In this document: positions 22,310 through 36,000 of the stretch, piece after piece
Layout: every line of letters begins with the position of its first letter
How positions within the stretch are numbered: the first letter of the stretch is position 1
Assembly: GCF_032854445.1 (NCBI RefSeq)
Contig: NC_088302.1
Location: 31,031,979-31,095,978 of the forward strand
Source of the DNA: Liolophura sinensis
Taxonomy: Eukaryota > Mollusca > Polyplacophora > Chitonida > Chitonidae
Reading direction: 5' to 3'
Length of the DNA stretch: 64,000 nt
Made by a program: the position numbers and the translations under genes
The notes under the pieces: generated by a model
Told to the model about the DNA's origin: nothing
The model's database searches: none
Seen by the model: the letters and a program-made list of their open reading frames with translations, nothing else

Positions 22310-23906
22310 ACGACAATCTCGTAGCTTTACTGACGATGGCAAAATATAATGCTGACATAATGAATCGTCAGTCTTCGTGTGTATTGTACCCGTGAGATTT
22401 ATCCGTGGATATGTACTGGGTTTTTAAAAGGGGTTTATTTTCGGATATAATTATTGCACGTTATTGGAAATGGACAAATAAATTTATATCAGCTACCACA
22501 ATAGTATCTATAGCCACTATTAGGCCTCTAGGCTTATCTTCAGTTGAAGTTTTGCACATAATCTCCAATGGTTGGCTGAAAGTGTCACAGGAACATAGGA
22601 TATAATGTTCTTTTAAGTCCTTGAATTCTAAACAAAGCATTCATGCAGAGCAGGGTGTTTACCTCCATGCATTCCGGAGGTCATCTTTCCCTAATATGGT
22701 AGGGCCTATATACGGTGGTGGTACATGTCGCTTGTATTGAGAATCAACCGTTTACAGAAATCATTGTGGAAAACACATTTTTGTGTTAATACCACAACCC
22801 ATATCATCCGAATCATTGAAGATCATCCGTAAAACATTGCATGCTGGCCTCGTGTATATAGCTGGGAGTTTTTATCATTTAGTCTTCCGACCACTTAAGG
22901 GGTTTTGTTCAAATATGCAGGCCTAAAGCGTTCAGAACAGACGCTGTGATGACTGACAGGCCGGATGGCAAGATCAGGATTACGCGTTGAAATCAACAAC
23001 CATGCGCTAGTGTATACATGCACTGAAATTTATTAGGAAATGAAAAAAATCTTATATAGCAAACGATTTAGTAAAACCAGCAAGAGGCGGCTCCCAATAA
23101 ACCTACTTAATGATTTGTGAGAGGTAAAGAATACATTTAGATATCTTGAGAAATTTTTCAAATTTAGGCCTATATGTGGATAAAAAAAACAGGTTAATTT
23201 ATTTCGAGTATCTTGATTTCATTTCGACGTAAGTGGCCAGTAAACGTTGTTCAGATGTTTGAAATATGTAAAATAATTTTTGTTCTCCACATATCAATCA
23301 AAATTAAAAAAAGAAGAAGCAATGATTTTCTGGATACCTGTTAGTCGAAATGAAATAGGCCTAAATATACCAATATATTAACTAAACGTTTGTGATATGT
23401 GATGGAGAAAACGATGGAGACCGGATAGTGAGATATTGGAAATGATTGTAGTTGTACTTAAACAGAGTGGGCAAACAGTTTACAAAAGAAGCGGTCACCA
23501 GCTCGACCTTACTTGACAGATGAAAATAAAGCAGCATGGTGCTGATGACTTAGGCCCTAATTTTCGTTATTCGTAAACGACCCCTAATAAATATTTTAGT
23601 ATGTAAGGTATTTTCACCGTTTAAAAAACACACGGGGATTTATGTTCGTAAATTATTGCATTTTAAGACAGAATGGGATGAAAATTGTTGAAAAAGCATT
23701 TTGCCCAATCAGAGACGGAGTAGCGCACACGGAAATCCTTACTCGGTACTGGTGATCGCGATGTGGATTGAGTGAGTTGACCGGCTTGTAATTAATAACG
23801 TGAATGCCGGAATCGCTCAATACTGACAGCGCGTTACTAGATGCGTTTGTTGCTGTGGAAGATCTGATTGCAGATCTTTGAAGCTCAGGTGAAATTGTAG
23901 GACGCT

Positions 23907-24080
23907 ATGGAGGGGAGTACGGAGGTAAAAGAGCAGGAGCCAGAGAAAGGGGGCGTGAAAACAGTGCAAGAGATTCAGCAGTGTTCTGAAAATGATGAGC
24001 TCAAGTTTGGCTTGTTGATAGGATTGATCAAAGTGGACCAGGTGTCCAGCAAGGATGTGTTGGACACCGTCCTTTACCTG
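23907..24080 (+). CDS. neurobeachin-like exon 1 (start codon)
   Basis: ATG at 23907 follows an in-frame stop nine bases upstream. It encodes [20 protein letters not shown], an acidic family-variable leader, then the conserved [20 protein letters not shown] and TVLYL. Donor GTGAGT in phase 0. Confidence 0.9.
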
Positions 24081-27000
24081 GTGAGTTTTGCATGTCTGGT
24101 TTACCTGAGCATGTCTGATACATCTGCAGGAGGTCCTGCACATGGCAGTCGTGTTTGCCACCATGTCAATTGAACACAAAGTTCTACAAACATGCGAGAA
24201 TGCATGTGTCCTTAACATCTCTTGAGTTCTCATCACCTAGTTAGTGAGAGAGACATTTTCTCCCCTGTAGTTTAAATTAAGGTAAACGTCCAGCTTTAGC
24301 CTGTATACTGAATATAGGACTGATCTTGAGTGATATAAACACTGCATCTTGTACAGGTGCAGGTGTGTTGAATTGCAATGTGGACATAAGTTAGTAAGCT
24401 GATGTTTTGTTTGTTATATGTTTCTAACTCCAGGTGTGTGACAAATCAATGTACAAATTCAGACCCAGAGTAGATTTTCTTGAAAGGTTAATTTTGATGG
24501 AAATTGAAAAGAGATTTCAAAAAACAGATTTTTGACAATATTTCTTCAGTAGACTTTATTATACAAGTAATATGTTGGATAGATGCATGTAGCTTTATTG
24601 CTAAGATTCTGACTGATACACTTGAAATTATAATGTGATAATTCCAAGAATACAGGAAATTTGACAAAAATTGAGTCAAGGCAGTTTATTTTTATTATCA
24701 AGATTGGCAAGTTGGGGTGGGGGTATGGGTGGGGGGAGGGGTGTTAAAATTAAAAACTGAGTGTCTCTTAATATTTGTATCATTATCATCAATTTCATGG
24801 ATGTTGGGAGGTCTCCTTTGTTGTAAAGTCCACATTTACAGCATATTCATTTGTATGTTCATCAGAAAGGAAGTTTTCTGTGACATAACTCAAGTCGTGA
24901 AGACATACCTGATGTCACCCCATGACACACCATAACCCAAGTTTCAGGCCTCACACACGTTGAGATATAAATATCTGCCTGTGGTCAGGATGTAAATCTT
25001 TAAGTGGTATATTTCACATGTAGTCTCTGTCCTTTAGCCAAGGGGAAACCTGGTATTTCATATTACTGCTCTCCAAGGATACAAATATACAAGTGTACCT
25101 GTAAATGTTTGTGTATATATGTTGGGTGAAAGTCCCCAGGCTCAGTACACATCAGGTCTTTTATTTTGTTTGTCAAGGTGTTATATGTTTTGCATATACA
25201 TATATATATATACATGAATGCATTATTATGTGGCACACAGTTTTAATCTCAAATAGGGAATTTATCATTCTATTATACCTGACAGTGCTTGTCCCAAGTT
25301 TGAAGTATTGATCTCCTAGGTGACAATTTTGGCATGTATACAGTGTAGGTAGGTATTGAAAATGAACAATTGGTAACACATACTTCAAAAATAGGGGCAA
25401 GGGTACACTTCTTGAAGTTATCCATTTAATAAGGACCACATCCTACCGAGACATAACTTATAGCATACATGTATATGTGTACCTTTATAAGGGCAGTATG
25501 AAGTGCCTATCCTGAAGAGACTAGGTATAGGGCTGTGCATTGATAGTGTCCAGTTTATTTATTTACTTGATTAGTGTTGTAACGTCCTACTCCACAATAT
25601 TTCACTTTTACGATGGCAACCAGTATTATGATAGGAGGAAACCGAGCACAACCCAGGGGAGTGCTATTTATCAAGTATCCTAGCAGTTTCATGTAAACAT
25701 TCTGAGGAGGGCTTCAGTAACATGTGAGGGGTTATTAAAGGTGCATGCTATGCTGGCTTCCTCTCCGGCCGTACCTTGGAAGGTCTGCCAGCAACCTGTG
25801 GATGGTCATGGGTTTTCCCCGGGTTCTGCTCAGTTTCCTCCCACCATAATGCTGGCCACCGTCGTATAAGTGAAATATTCTTGAGTATGGCGTAAAACAC
25901 AAATCAAATAAATAAATAAATCAAGTAAAGGTGCATGCTTATGCCAGATGCATGTACAAATACGAAAACAGACCACAAATGCAAGTGTCACAACAATCTT
26001 CATAATGACTGCCTGTTCACAAATGGTGTTTGTGTGTTGTTTTTGTTAAGGCCGTGTTATGGACTCAGTTGATTGCTAGGATAAGACATACAGTAATTTA
26101 ACACAGGCACTCATCAAGAAAATCAGTTTCTTGAGATTTTCATGTTGTCTGTCAGGTACTTCTTCACCAGGTACTCTGCAGCTGAAACAGTAAGAACTGG
26201 AGACCTCAATCTGTAGGGACTAATTGACATCTGTGAAAACAACAGTTACGTGTATGCCATTGCTCAGTCATTTTTTATTTCCCATGTCAGACAGGACCAT
26301 GTTTGGGTACTTAAACATGGTGAATGTGATATTTAACACTTGTCTGTTATTAATTTACTAGCAAGGTATTGGTGGATATGAAATATTTGCTTTTGAAAGT
26401 AGCTTCATCTCTGCTTGTGTATCAATTATTTTCCTTGAAATATTAGATGGGAGACGTTCGTGAGAAACAAACAATTAATTAACACTGATCTTTATATGTC
26501 TGAGCCAGTGAGTTCTGACCTGTAGGTATTAATTTCAAAGTTTAAAAGATTTTTTGGGTGTTGATAGTGTGACTTTTTTCTGTAATTTTATATATCTGTA
26601 TGTAATTTGTAGTGCGTTTGTGGCTTTCTAAAATCAAAGAGATTTGACAACTTGCATACAATATTACATTGGATAATTATGAATATTTATATTAAATATA
26701 TTGATTGAATTATTTTCACAAAGAAATCCATAATCGTATACAAGAATCGGAGAGACCTGTTAATAACATTTTTTTCTCCATGTGTATGTATATATATATG
26801 TATATGTACATATATACATGTGCAAAGAATCGATGATTTTGTTGTGAAGATTCCAACAGCATTGGTCTTGGGAGTTCTGCCTTTGTTTGCTATAGATGTA
26901 ATGTGGGTATAAATAGTGTGTGAATGGACTTACCCATCTATGCATGACAAGTCGCGATGTGTCAGTTGGTTCACCTGGAGCCATGTGGTTTGTCTGTAGC

Positions 27001-30000
27001 TGTTACTGGGTTGTGCTTTATCAGCCAGCCTGATCCTGGTTAAGAGGGTTAATCACCTTACCTGGTCTAGATCACCTGCCATTAGCATATGAACCATCAT
27101 ATGAACCATCAACTGTGTGTAATACATTAAAGCATACATGTAATGCTTTGGTTTTATTTGTTAATGTGCAGAATATCATGTGTAATAATATATAACAGAA
27201 CAAAGAAATTTTTTCAACTTTCACTCTGAAGGGTAAAATTGGCTTCAAAGTTCAGCTTTCTTAAGGCCCCAGCAGTCAGTTTGGAAATTAAGTGTCTTGC
27301 AGTGGCGATATCAACAATGATCTTTAGGGGGTGTTCACCGAGTTCTCCAAGCAAGATTAACGATGTAAAAAATCCGACCTTTGACGGAAAATACACATAA
27401 TGTAGAGGGGTAATTAACGGGTATAAAAATACCTCCAAAATGAAATTTTTCTGACAAAAATTCTGGGGCATGATTTTCTTCATTTGGTATAGGAACATAA
27501 CCTTTGTTTTAGAGTTCCTTTTCATGTATCCTTGAAGTCAGTACTGTGTAATGCAAGAAGTAAGGTGTAATGCAAACATTGAAAGTACTGTGTAATGTAA
27601 GTAAGGTATAATGCAAACATTGAAAGTACTGTGTAATGTAAGTAAGGTATAATGCAAACATTGAAACTAATGTGTAATGTGAGTAAGGTGTAATGCAAAC
27701 ATTGAAACTACTGCGTAATGTGAGTAAGTACATGTACTGTGAGAACATGGGTACTGGGTCTTGTTGGCAGGGCAAGCTAACTTAGAAACATCTTTCAAAC
27801 CATCCATGGACAGTAATTGTTAAAGCCTTAAGGCAGTAATTATCGATACTTTATTATACATGCGCAAGTATAAAGCAGAGTTTTCTTATGTTCTCAAAAG
27901 GACTATTCCTCAATATCAAATGGGAAAGAAAATCAGATGGAATCAAATTTTACTTTCAGCATCAGATAATAATTGTTTTGTGTCCAGAAATTCATTTCCT
28001 TCTTGTGAGTTCATTCAGATATATTTTACACCTTTTCCTGTTTAAAATCTCTGTAATGCTTCCAGGGGGACCCCACAGTATTTTTTCCTATTTTGCTCGA
28101 TCACGTTTTTTAAATTTTTTTATTGTCAAAAATCAAATAAAGGACTAAAAAAATTCTTGATAGGATTCTTGATAAAATACATAAATGTGTGGGCCTGAAA
28201 TGATAAACTGAATATTGAATCCAGTGATAATTAAATCTGGATGTTGGGCATTTGAGCCTTGTGCAGATTCTTTAGCCTACATTTCAGGTCCTGCTTTATT
28301 GTTGCTGCTGGATGTGAACATGCTTCGGGGAAAATGAAATACTTTGTACATCATGCAATGTACATTTTGAGAGGATCTTTTGGTGTCAGGAAGTAATCCC
28401 AAATCACAAAAGCCAAAGTAAATGTGACATCTGCTTGTGACGGTGATGCTGATACGCGATGTGTGGCTGGCATTGGGTTGAGGCTTAATTCATTTAGTTG
28501 TATTGCGTGAAAATATTTAACGCAGATGTTTTCATGACTTTTTCGCATATCAAAGAACGCTTTGAAAAAAAAGCTTTCAGTGCGTTCTTTTTGATACAGG
28601 GTGGTCAGACATAACTTAGATGTACTATAGTACTTTGGGAGGGTAGGTCCATTTCAGAGCTTCGCAAAAAGAATAATTTGATCGGTCTATACAGGACTGT
28701 GCCCTCGGAATAAGCCTGAATAAAGGTCTTCCAAAGATGGGAAAAGGCTGAATAATTACTGTACATCACTGTCTATAAAAACATGCGTTGTTGCTAACAC
28801 ATGCTCTCCTTTTGAATATTCTGCACCTCTGTCCAGAAGGACACCACATGAGTTTTCAAAGCCGGCTTACTGTAAATCCATGAAGGTTTTCTTACCGGCT
28901 TAGCACGTCATTTATATTGCAGTCGCAGTTCCGTGTAGGTGCAACCACGTGCGCATGCAGCTACCTCTTGAGGCCTGGAAGTTCTGCGTGTGTGCTGTTG
29001 ACAGACATGAAATTGCTACTTTTTTGAATAATCCATCTCATTGAATGAAGATTACACATGTTTACATTCACCTACTGTAATTCTTCATCCTTTTTGTATG
29101 TTTGCAAGCATATGCTGAGAGTATTGTTCTATGTAGATCGATAAAATTATTATTATTTTTTTTTTGGTGAAGCCCTTAAATTGGCCAAACAGCCAATGTT
29201 CTTTTCAGAATCATACATTGTGACCGACCTCACTGGCACAGTTGGTAGAGCGTCCGCTTCGAGAGTGGTAGATCCAGGGTCAATCCTGGGTCAAGTCACA
29301 CCTAAGACTTTAAAAGAGGAAGTGATAGCTTCCTTGCTCGATGTTCAGCATGAGGGGGCAGTGCAACTACTGGTTGACCAGTATCAGTATAATGGCTGGG
29401 GCGCTGCGGTTTACTTGCCTTCGGTAAGACATCTCAGTGATGCAGCACTAGAAAAAAGAGCGGTGGAAATCCGTCCTGCAACAAAGAGACACATTACATG
29501 CATTCTAAGGATTCCTTCCTCGTCATATGACTGAAAAATTGTTAAGTATGACATTAAACCTCAAGCACTCACTCACTCACTCAAAATCATACATTGTACT
29601 GAAAGTTGCTCTTTCATATGAAAAAAGGTTGAGGAATTAGGGTAACTTAATAATATGATTATTGTTGTTTAAAAAAGCGGAAATACCAGACCATGTAGTG
29701 TCGGTGACTGTTATCCCTAGGAGCAAATATTTGGAATTATTTAGACTAGTTATAGTATTGTAACTTGCATGTAATTACATTCAGCTCCGGGCATAGTCAC
29801 TGAAATATTGCCAATGTTGCCACAGTCATTAGCCAATAATCATTTTCATTCTACTTCGCGGAATGAGAGCAATAAATACATGTACAGCTGTAATGTTGGC
29901 TTTTTAGGTTCTTGTAACTCATTCACTATGATACAAAATTTTCTTGGCTGCTCTACATGCATTCTTCTTAATGCATTGGTGATTTATTTAGTTATTTACT

Positions 30001-33000
30001 TATTGCATTCATATTTTATGCCGTACTCTAGACTATTTCTATTATTCTACGACGGCCAGCATTATGGTGGGGGAAACCCCGGGCACAACCCAGTGGAAAC
30101 CCACGATCATCCACAGGTTGCTGTCAGACCTTCCACGTAGGGCTGGAGAGGAAGCCAGCATGAGGTGGACTCAAACTGGACTGGCCATCGAGTAAGAAAA
30201 CAGTTGTAGAGTGTAATAAACTATGTATGTATGACAGAAAGATAAAATCCTATGCAATGAGACTTTTACGGTGATGTGTTAAAACCTAGACTCGGCTCAA
30301 GCTTTACCAGGAAGTTTGTTGTTCATGTCAGATATATGTATGATATTTGAATAACATGGCATTTTTTTTCCCCATAAAGCTCCCTTGGGCTACTTGCACA
30401 AACAGTTTTTTTTGAACTGGAACTAATAGTTAAAACTTACAGCTGGATAAAACTGTTGTAATTTAATTACAAGGTCTAAGTCTGAAGTTTGCACACATTG
30501 GCTTCCGATAAAAAAAAAATAACACAAAATTTCAATCTGACTGGTAAACATGTTAAAGCATTAACAGTTTTATCCAACTCTTTGAAAGATGAAAAACTTC
30601 AAATGGCAGACTGGTCCCTGGGCCTTGAGTCTTCTAAGTTTTCTCAACAAAGAAATTTGATTACTGCAGAACATGTCGTTGCTTTTCTTTTCAGCTCCAC
30701 AACATGGATAGAAAGTACTGTCTGCGTGGACTTGTAAATGTACTCTATACATTATTAATTCGACTTCTATTAACTGTACAAGAGTCTGGTGGTGGTGTTG
30801 TTAGCTCACCTTGCCATATGGTGGAACTGGGTACAGATAATAAATCAGTTAGCTTGTAGGGTATAAAATGAATAATACAGCTTGACATGATGAACGCACA
30901 TTGTGTAAGGGGTACAGTACATGTGTAGATGCAGTGATAAAAGACGGCTGCCACATAGCTGCCAAGCTGTCTCTCTGCTATAAACCTAGGACATAGGTAT
31001 TAGAGAAGGTTTCATAACAATCGCTGCAGAACATATTGAAACCCCAAGCGGCGAGGAGATACGGACATTTGGTTGATGACCCAAACGTGACTGCTGACAT
31101 CATGCGGTGTTGTCTGTCAAGTGCAGACAAATTGCAGAGGGAAGACCGGGAATGAATTCAGCCCAGGCAATCTCGGCTGATTTGTGAATTACAAAACACA
31201 GCGTCATGTCCTGATGTTGTGTGTTTGACGCAGTGGTATTCATTGATCTTGATATTCTTTTAGTTCAGGAATTTCACCTGTTCTCTTGAGGAGATTATGT
31301 TGTCATTTTTGGGACTTGTAATTGTGTAGTAGAGAACAGCCTGGACTGGACCAGTCAGAGTAGCCATTCAGCGAGAAAAGATACACTATCTATTACCTTT
31401 CCCCGACGGGTATTACAGCTCAAATCTTGCTCCTTAAGGCTCATATTTGTTTGTATATGTAAATTAATGTCAAACAAAATGTTTTGGCTTTTTTTTTTTT
31501 TTTTTTTTTTTTTTTTTGACGCCTTGTTAATTTGTGTGAATTACAATGATTGATGAAGCTAAATCATTTCAGGTGTGATGTTGTGAATAGAAATACAGTA
31601 GTTTGTGTTTGAGAAGGTTACTTCACGTGTAGAAAAACATCACGTATATGTGTATTCCTGTGGGGCATCTTGAGGATGTTCAGAATTTTTTTTTTTCTAG
31701 CTCTTGAAACCCTAAGCAATCCAATCTTGTCGCCCACTAGGTGATAAATGTAACATTAGCCATACTATAAAGTTAAATATCTAGATGTACAGTGTGTTAT
31801 GACTGTTGAAATTAATACATGTAGATACATGTACTTATGACAATTGACCAGAGAAGGAATGAATGAATGATTATGGCTTAATGCCACATCGGCAATTTTG
31901 CAGCCATATCGTGGCGAGACCACAGAAGAAAACGCTAACTCCAGTTACTTGTACGTATATAAAAGATTATCGTAACTGGACACAGGTTGTTGAAATAGGA
32001 CGTTACAACATCACTTTACGGCTTGATTGTTACTTATGTACTGCCATCTTCAAAGAATGGCAAGTAACCCTACCATGTCGTAGATCCACAATGTCATTTT
32101 GCACTGGGGCGTCACTGCTGTTGAACCTGCTGTAGTAACTCAGATACTGCGTATTGGTCAACACTAATCAGTTCATGGTTCTGAACTGGTACTACAAAGA
32201 AACAGATACAGTAGATACTTTCAAACTCATTTAACACAGGAAAAAAAAATTAATAATAAAAAATAATGTCAAGAAAATGAAGAATTTTTGTTTAAAACTC
32301 AGAGAATGTCTTGTGTTGTGCTGCTATTTAAATGTCGAGTTGTCACCGGCTTTTTGAAGGGTTGATACAATAGGTTGACTTAGCCAATTGACTGAATGGA
32401 ACATACAGGCTATTCTGAGCCCTCTGATTTAATAGTGCCGAGGAAGAGTGGTCTGGGAGAGAGGAAACTAGTACCTGGGACCGATTAACGTCCCTCAGAA
32501 TCGCTCTCCGACTGTCATCCACTGTCTACATTTAGCTGACCAGACCGTATAATTGGGTCAGGCAGTGATAATGCAGTTTTACACCCTCACTAGTCACTGG
32601 TGTTTTATGTAGCTACGGTCAGTGGACAACTCGGTGACCAGATCCTTCTGGTCAGCAGTTCATTTTGACTTAATTTGTTTTATAAGGTCAAGTGAGAGGT
32701 AGCTGCTGTAGGTCCCATCCTGGCCTATTGATCAACAAGAGTTCATTTATTAGATGATGCCTAGCATGTCTTCAATACCAAATCAGCATAAATATATATG
32801 TATACACAAGCATGCAAATATGTGTACATGATACCGGTGCCATTACCCAGCACACAAAAAACAACAGGAAGTCTGAAAATGGAAAACAAAGATAAAATGG
32901 ACAGAAGTATGGCTTCAACCAGAAAATTCTGTTACAATGCATATTTTCTACAAATTAAGTTTTTCAGTTTTATTTGTATTTTTATACCCTCCTCCAACGC

Positions 33001-36000
33001 TGGAATAAAAATATTCCTTCTGTAGGTAAAACAAATATTTAAATTTTTCAGCGCTCAGATCTTTTATGTTGTGTTTTTGCCTGGCAAATTTGACAAACAA
33101 ACAAATCTGTCTGCAGACAAACATTTTATGTGACTGCATGTGAAACCTGGAAGCTTAAGAACCTCACTAAGTTCATGTAATATCCAATATGGAAGGATTT
33201 CATGACAAGAAATGGCGGCCCAATTGTCTTGTATGGGGGATGATGTATTACCAACCTTCAGCATGGTTTGAAATAGAGTGTTATCAGCTGTGTCAGCAAA
33301 TTTGTTTATTAGACTGACATTACACGTTATCTTCATTAGAAATAGCCTGAGAGCCAGATCTTCTCATGCATATTACATTACATCATGGCAATATTATGTA
33401 ATACATTTTTTTTTTATTTCTATATATACGTTTGGGTCAGCTTACACTTGGGCCATGATGGGATTCTACAGTGTATGGTAATAATGAAAAAAGGGCTGCA
33501 AAAGTAGGGTAGACAACTCTATGCTGGCTGTTGGGTAGATTATATATGTAATTATGTATAGTGCATTTAATTTCTTATACTAGATCTGTCTACTTATACA
33601 TGTATTTATAAGACATTTATGCCAACTTAGTCAGAGATTACTGCAATTATCTTGTCATTTTTCACCTGTGTCAATATGTAGCTGTACATCTTGGTTGTTG
33701 CATTGTCAGTATGTAGTATCACATATTAATGGTAAGTCTCACTGAAATGCAGACATTACCTGCACCTTGGAAATGCTACCAGGTTGTTAAGAGATACATG
33801 AACTAACTGTTTCACTGAAATACAGACAGTATTGCTGTACACTTTAATACAGGCCAGATACGTTCAGCTGGAAGTCCAACAATGTCACTGAAATATTGTA
33901 CATATTGTAATGAAGAGTCTGGCAGTATCATTTTAAGATGAAAGGATTTGGGAGAGATGCGGACATTGTACAAGATGGAGCGGAATATTACAGATACACT
34001 GACAGTATCATGGAAGCAGTTTACACTGATAGTGAGTGAGTGAGTGAGTGCTTGGGGTTTATCGTCGTACTCAACAATTTTTCAGTCATATGACGATGAA
34101 GGAATCCTTAGGGTGCATGTAAGTGTAATGTGCCTCCTTGTTGCAGGACGGATTTTCACCGCTCTTTTATTTAGTGCTGCTTCACTGAGACGACTTACCG
34201 AAGGCAAGTAATTCGCCCCGCCTGAGCCATTATACTGATACGGGTCAACCAGTCGTTGCACTATCCCCTTCATGCTAAAGGCCAAGCGAGGAAGTTACAA
34301 TTCCTCTTTTAAAGTCTTAGGTGTGACTTGATCAAGGATTGGTCCTGGATCTACTGGTCCCGCACTGATAGTGTGACGTAGACATACAAGTACAGGAATG
34401 AATTGTACAGTGACAGTTGAATACCATGTATAGTTTTCTAGTGAGATTTGGAAGTGATAACCCATGAGACACGAAGCATTGAGTGGGTTATGCAGGCATG
34501 GAACGACTGGTTGACCCGTATCACTATAATGGCTCGGGCAGGTTGGTTTACTTGCCTTCGGTAAGGCGTTTCAGTGAAGCAGCACTAGATAAAAGAGCGG
34601 TGAAAATACGTCCTGCAAACAAGAGGCACATTACAAGGACTCTAAGGATTCCTTTATTGTCATATGACTTAAAATTGTTAAGTACGATGTTAAACCCCAA
34701 TCACTCACTCACTGAACTTGTATTGGAGTGTCATAGAACACGTTTCTTTTTTGATGTTATTGCATCTGAGTGTAAAATATCAAAATAGCAAAAGTGATAT
34801 CTACATGTGAGTGAGTGAGTGAGTGAGTGAAATATGACATTTATCAGTGAACAAAATCCTGACATCCCACTTTGATGTGAATGATAATGAATGCTGTTAC
34901 AGGTATCTCTGAATAGTTTACTGTATCAACTGAAGTAAAACTGAGGTATAATTATCCCTGGTCTTTGGGGCTGAGCAGGCTCAGACATGGATCTCATTGC
35001 CTCAATACAGTTTGACTCATTAGTGACACCTGAATCAGCATGTCACCTAATCCAGACAATCAATCTGTTACTCCCAATCATCAGGTAAAATTGGCCTCTC
35101 CGGTGCTACTGAAGAAGTGTATCAGTGTTAACTGATGAAATTGAGACAGCTGTGCCATCACGAAACCAATCTTGTTCACATGCCTAGTCAGGTTAAGCCT
35201 GAGAGATTTAAAATTGACAATTATGGTACATGTGCTGCATCACTGGCTTGGGCGAGTGGGTGGATTTTGTTTAGGTTTTGCGGCTGGGCAGGTTAATGTT
35301 AGACATACCACATGTCCATAGATGGGTGACATAGGAAATTAGAATTATTTGGACTCCTCGTTTTCACAACTTTCAACATGGGGAAAAAATACATGTAAAC
35401 TAAAATGATCTGGACAGCCAGCTGAAATAAATGGCCTCAAAAAGGGCTGTTCGGACATCAGCTGTGACATTTAATCTGGCTGTAACCACATGTAGTGGAA
35501 AAATGCCAGCCAGCTCCTTTTTGTGTGAAGCTAAGGGTCTGATGCTTCATGCTTGAGATGCATTTTTCATTTTCTCACACATGGTATTGGTTTAGTGTTA
35601 GACAATGCTCACTGTGAAGTGGTTGTGTGTGTGTATGCAGTTGTTTTCATTGAAGTTATTTAAGGGCATTTATGACATTAAATGAGTGAAAGTGGACTTT
35701 CTGGCATGCACAAAGTGCTGAAGGGGATACACTGGTTTACCTTGATGGTGTAAGTGTATGGTGATCCTGGAGGGTGTCATGTCTGGTGTCTTCTGCAAGG
35801 TGCTCCATTGAGGCAGCACTAGCTTTAAATACAAGTATGTCGATGCAGTGATTGGCCTGCGACAAGCACAAGGAGATGCTGCTCTGGCATGTCTGGCAAT
35901 ATTATTTCAAGGGGTCAGTGAAACATGTTTCTTTACCACTTTATTGAAGCATTCAGTCTGTTTTGCCGTCTTAATACTCAGATCTACACAACACAGCAAC

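Larger units (their letters stand above)
21069..23906. promoter_or_regulatory. divergent intergenic region of septin and neurobeachin-like genes
   Basis: The two start codons face apart across 2.8 kb, so both promoters and 5' untranslated exons should lie here. No TATA box or CpG island can be placed with confidence. It holds a SINE remnant at 21458-21533, an inverted repeat at 21755-22309 and a short palindrome AGATCTGATTGCAGATCT near the neurobeachin start. Confidence 0.55.

Noticed and set aside
23817-24236. 139-codon frame antisense to neurobeachin exon 1
   Set aside because: Shadow of a real exon plus flanking intron; no similarity seen.
29181-29534. 117-codon open frame
   Set aside because: It lies inside a second-family SINE; other copies have broken frames.
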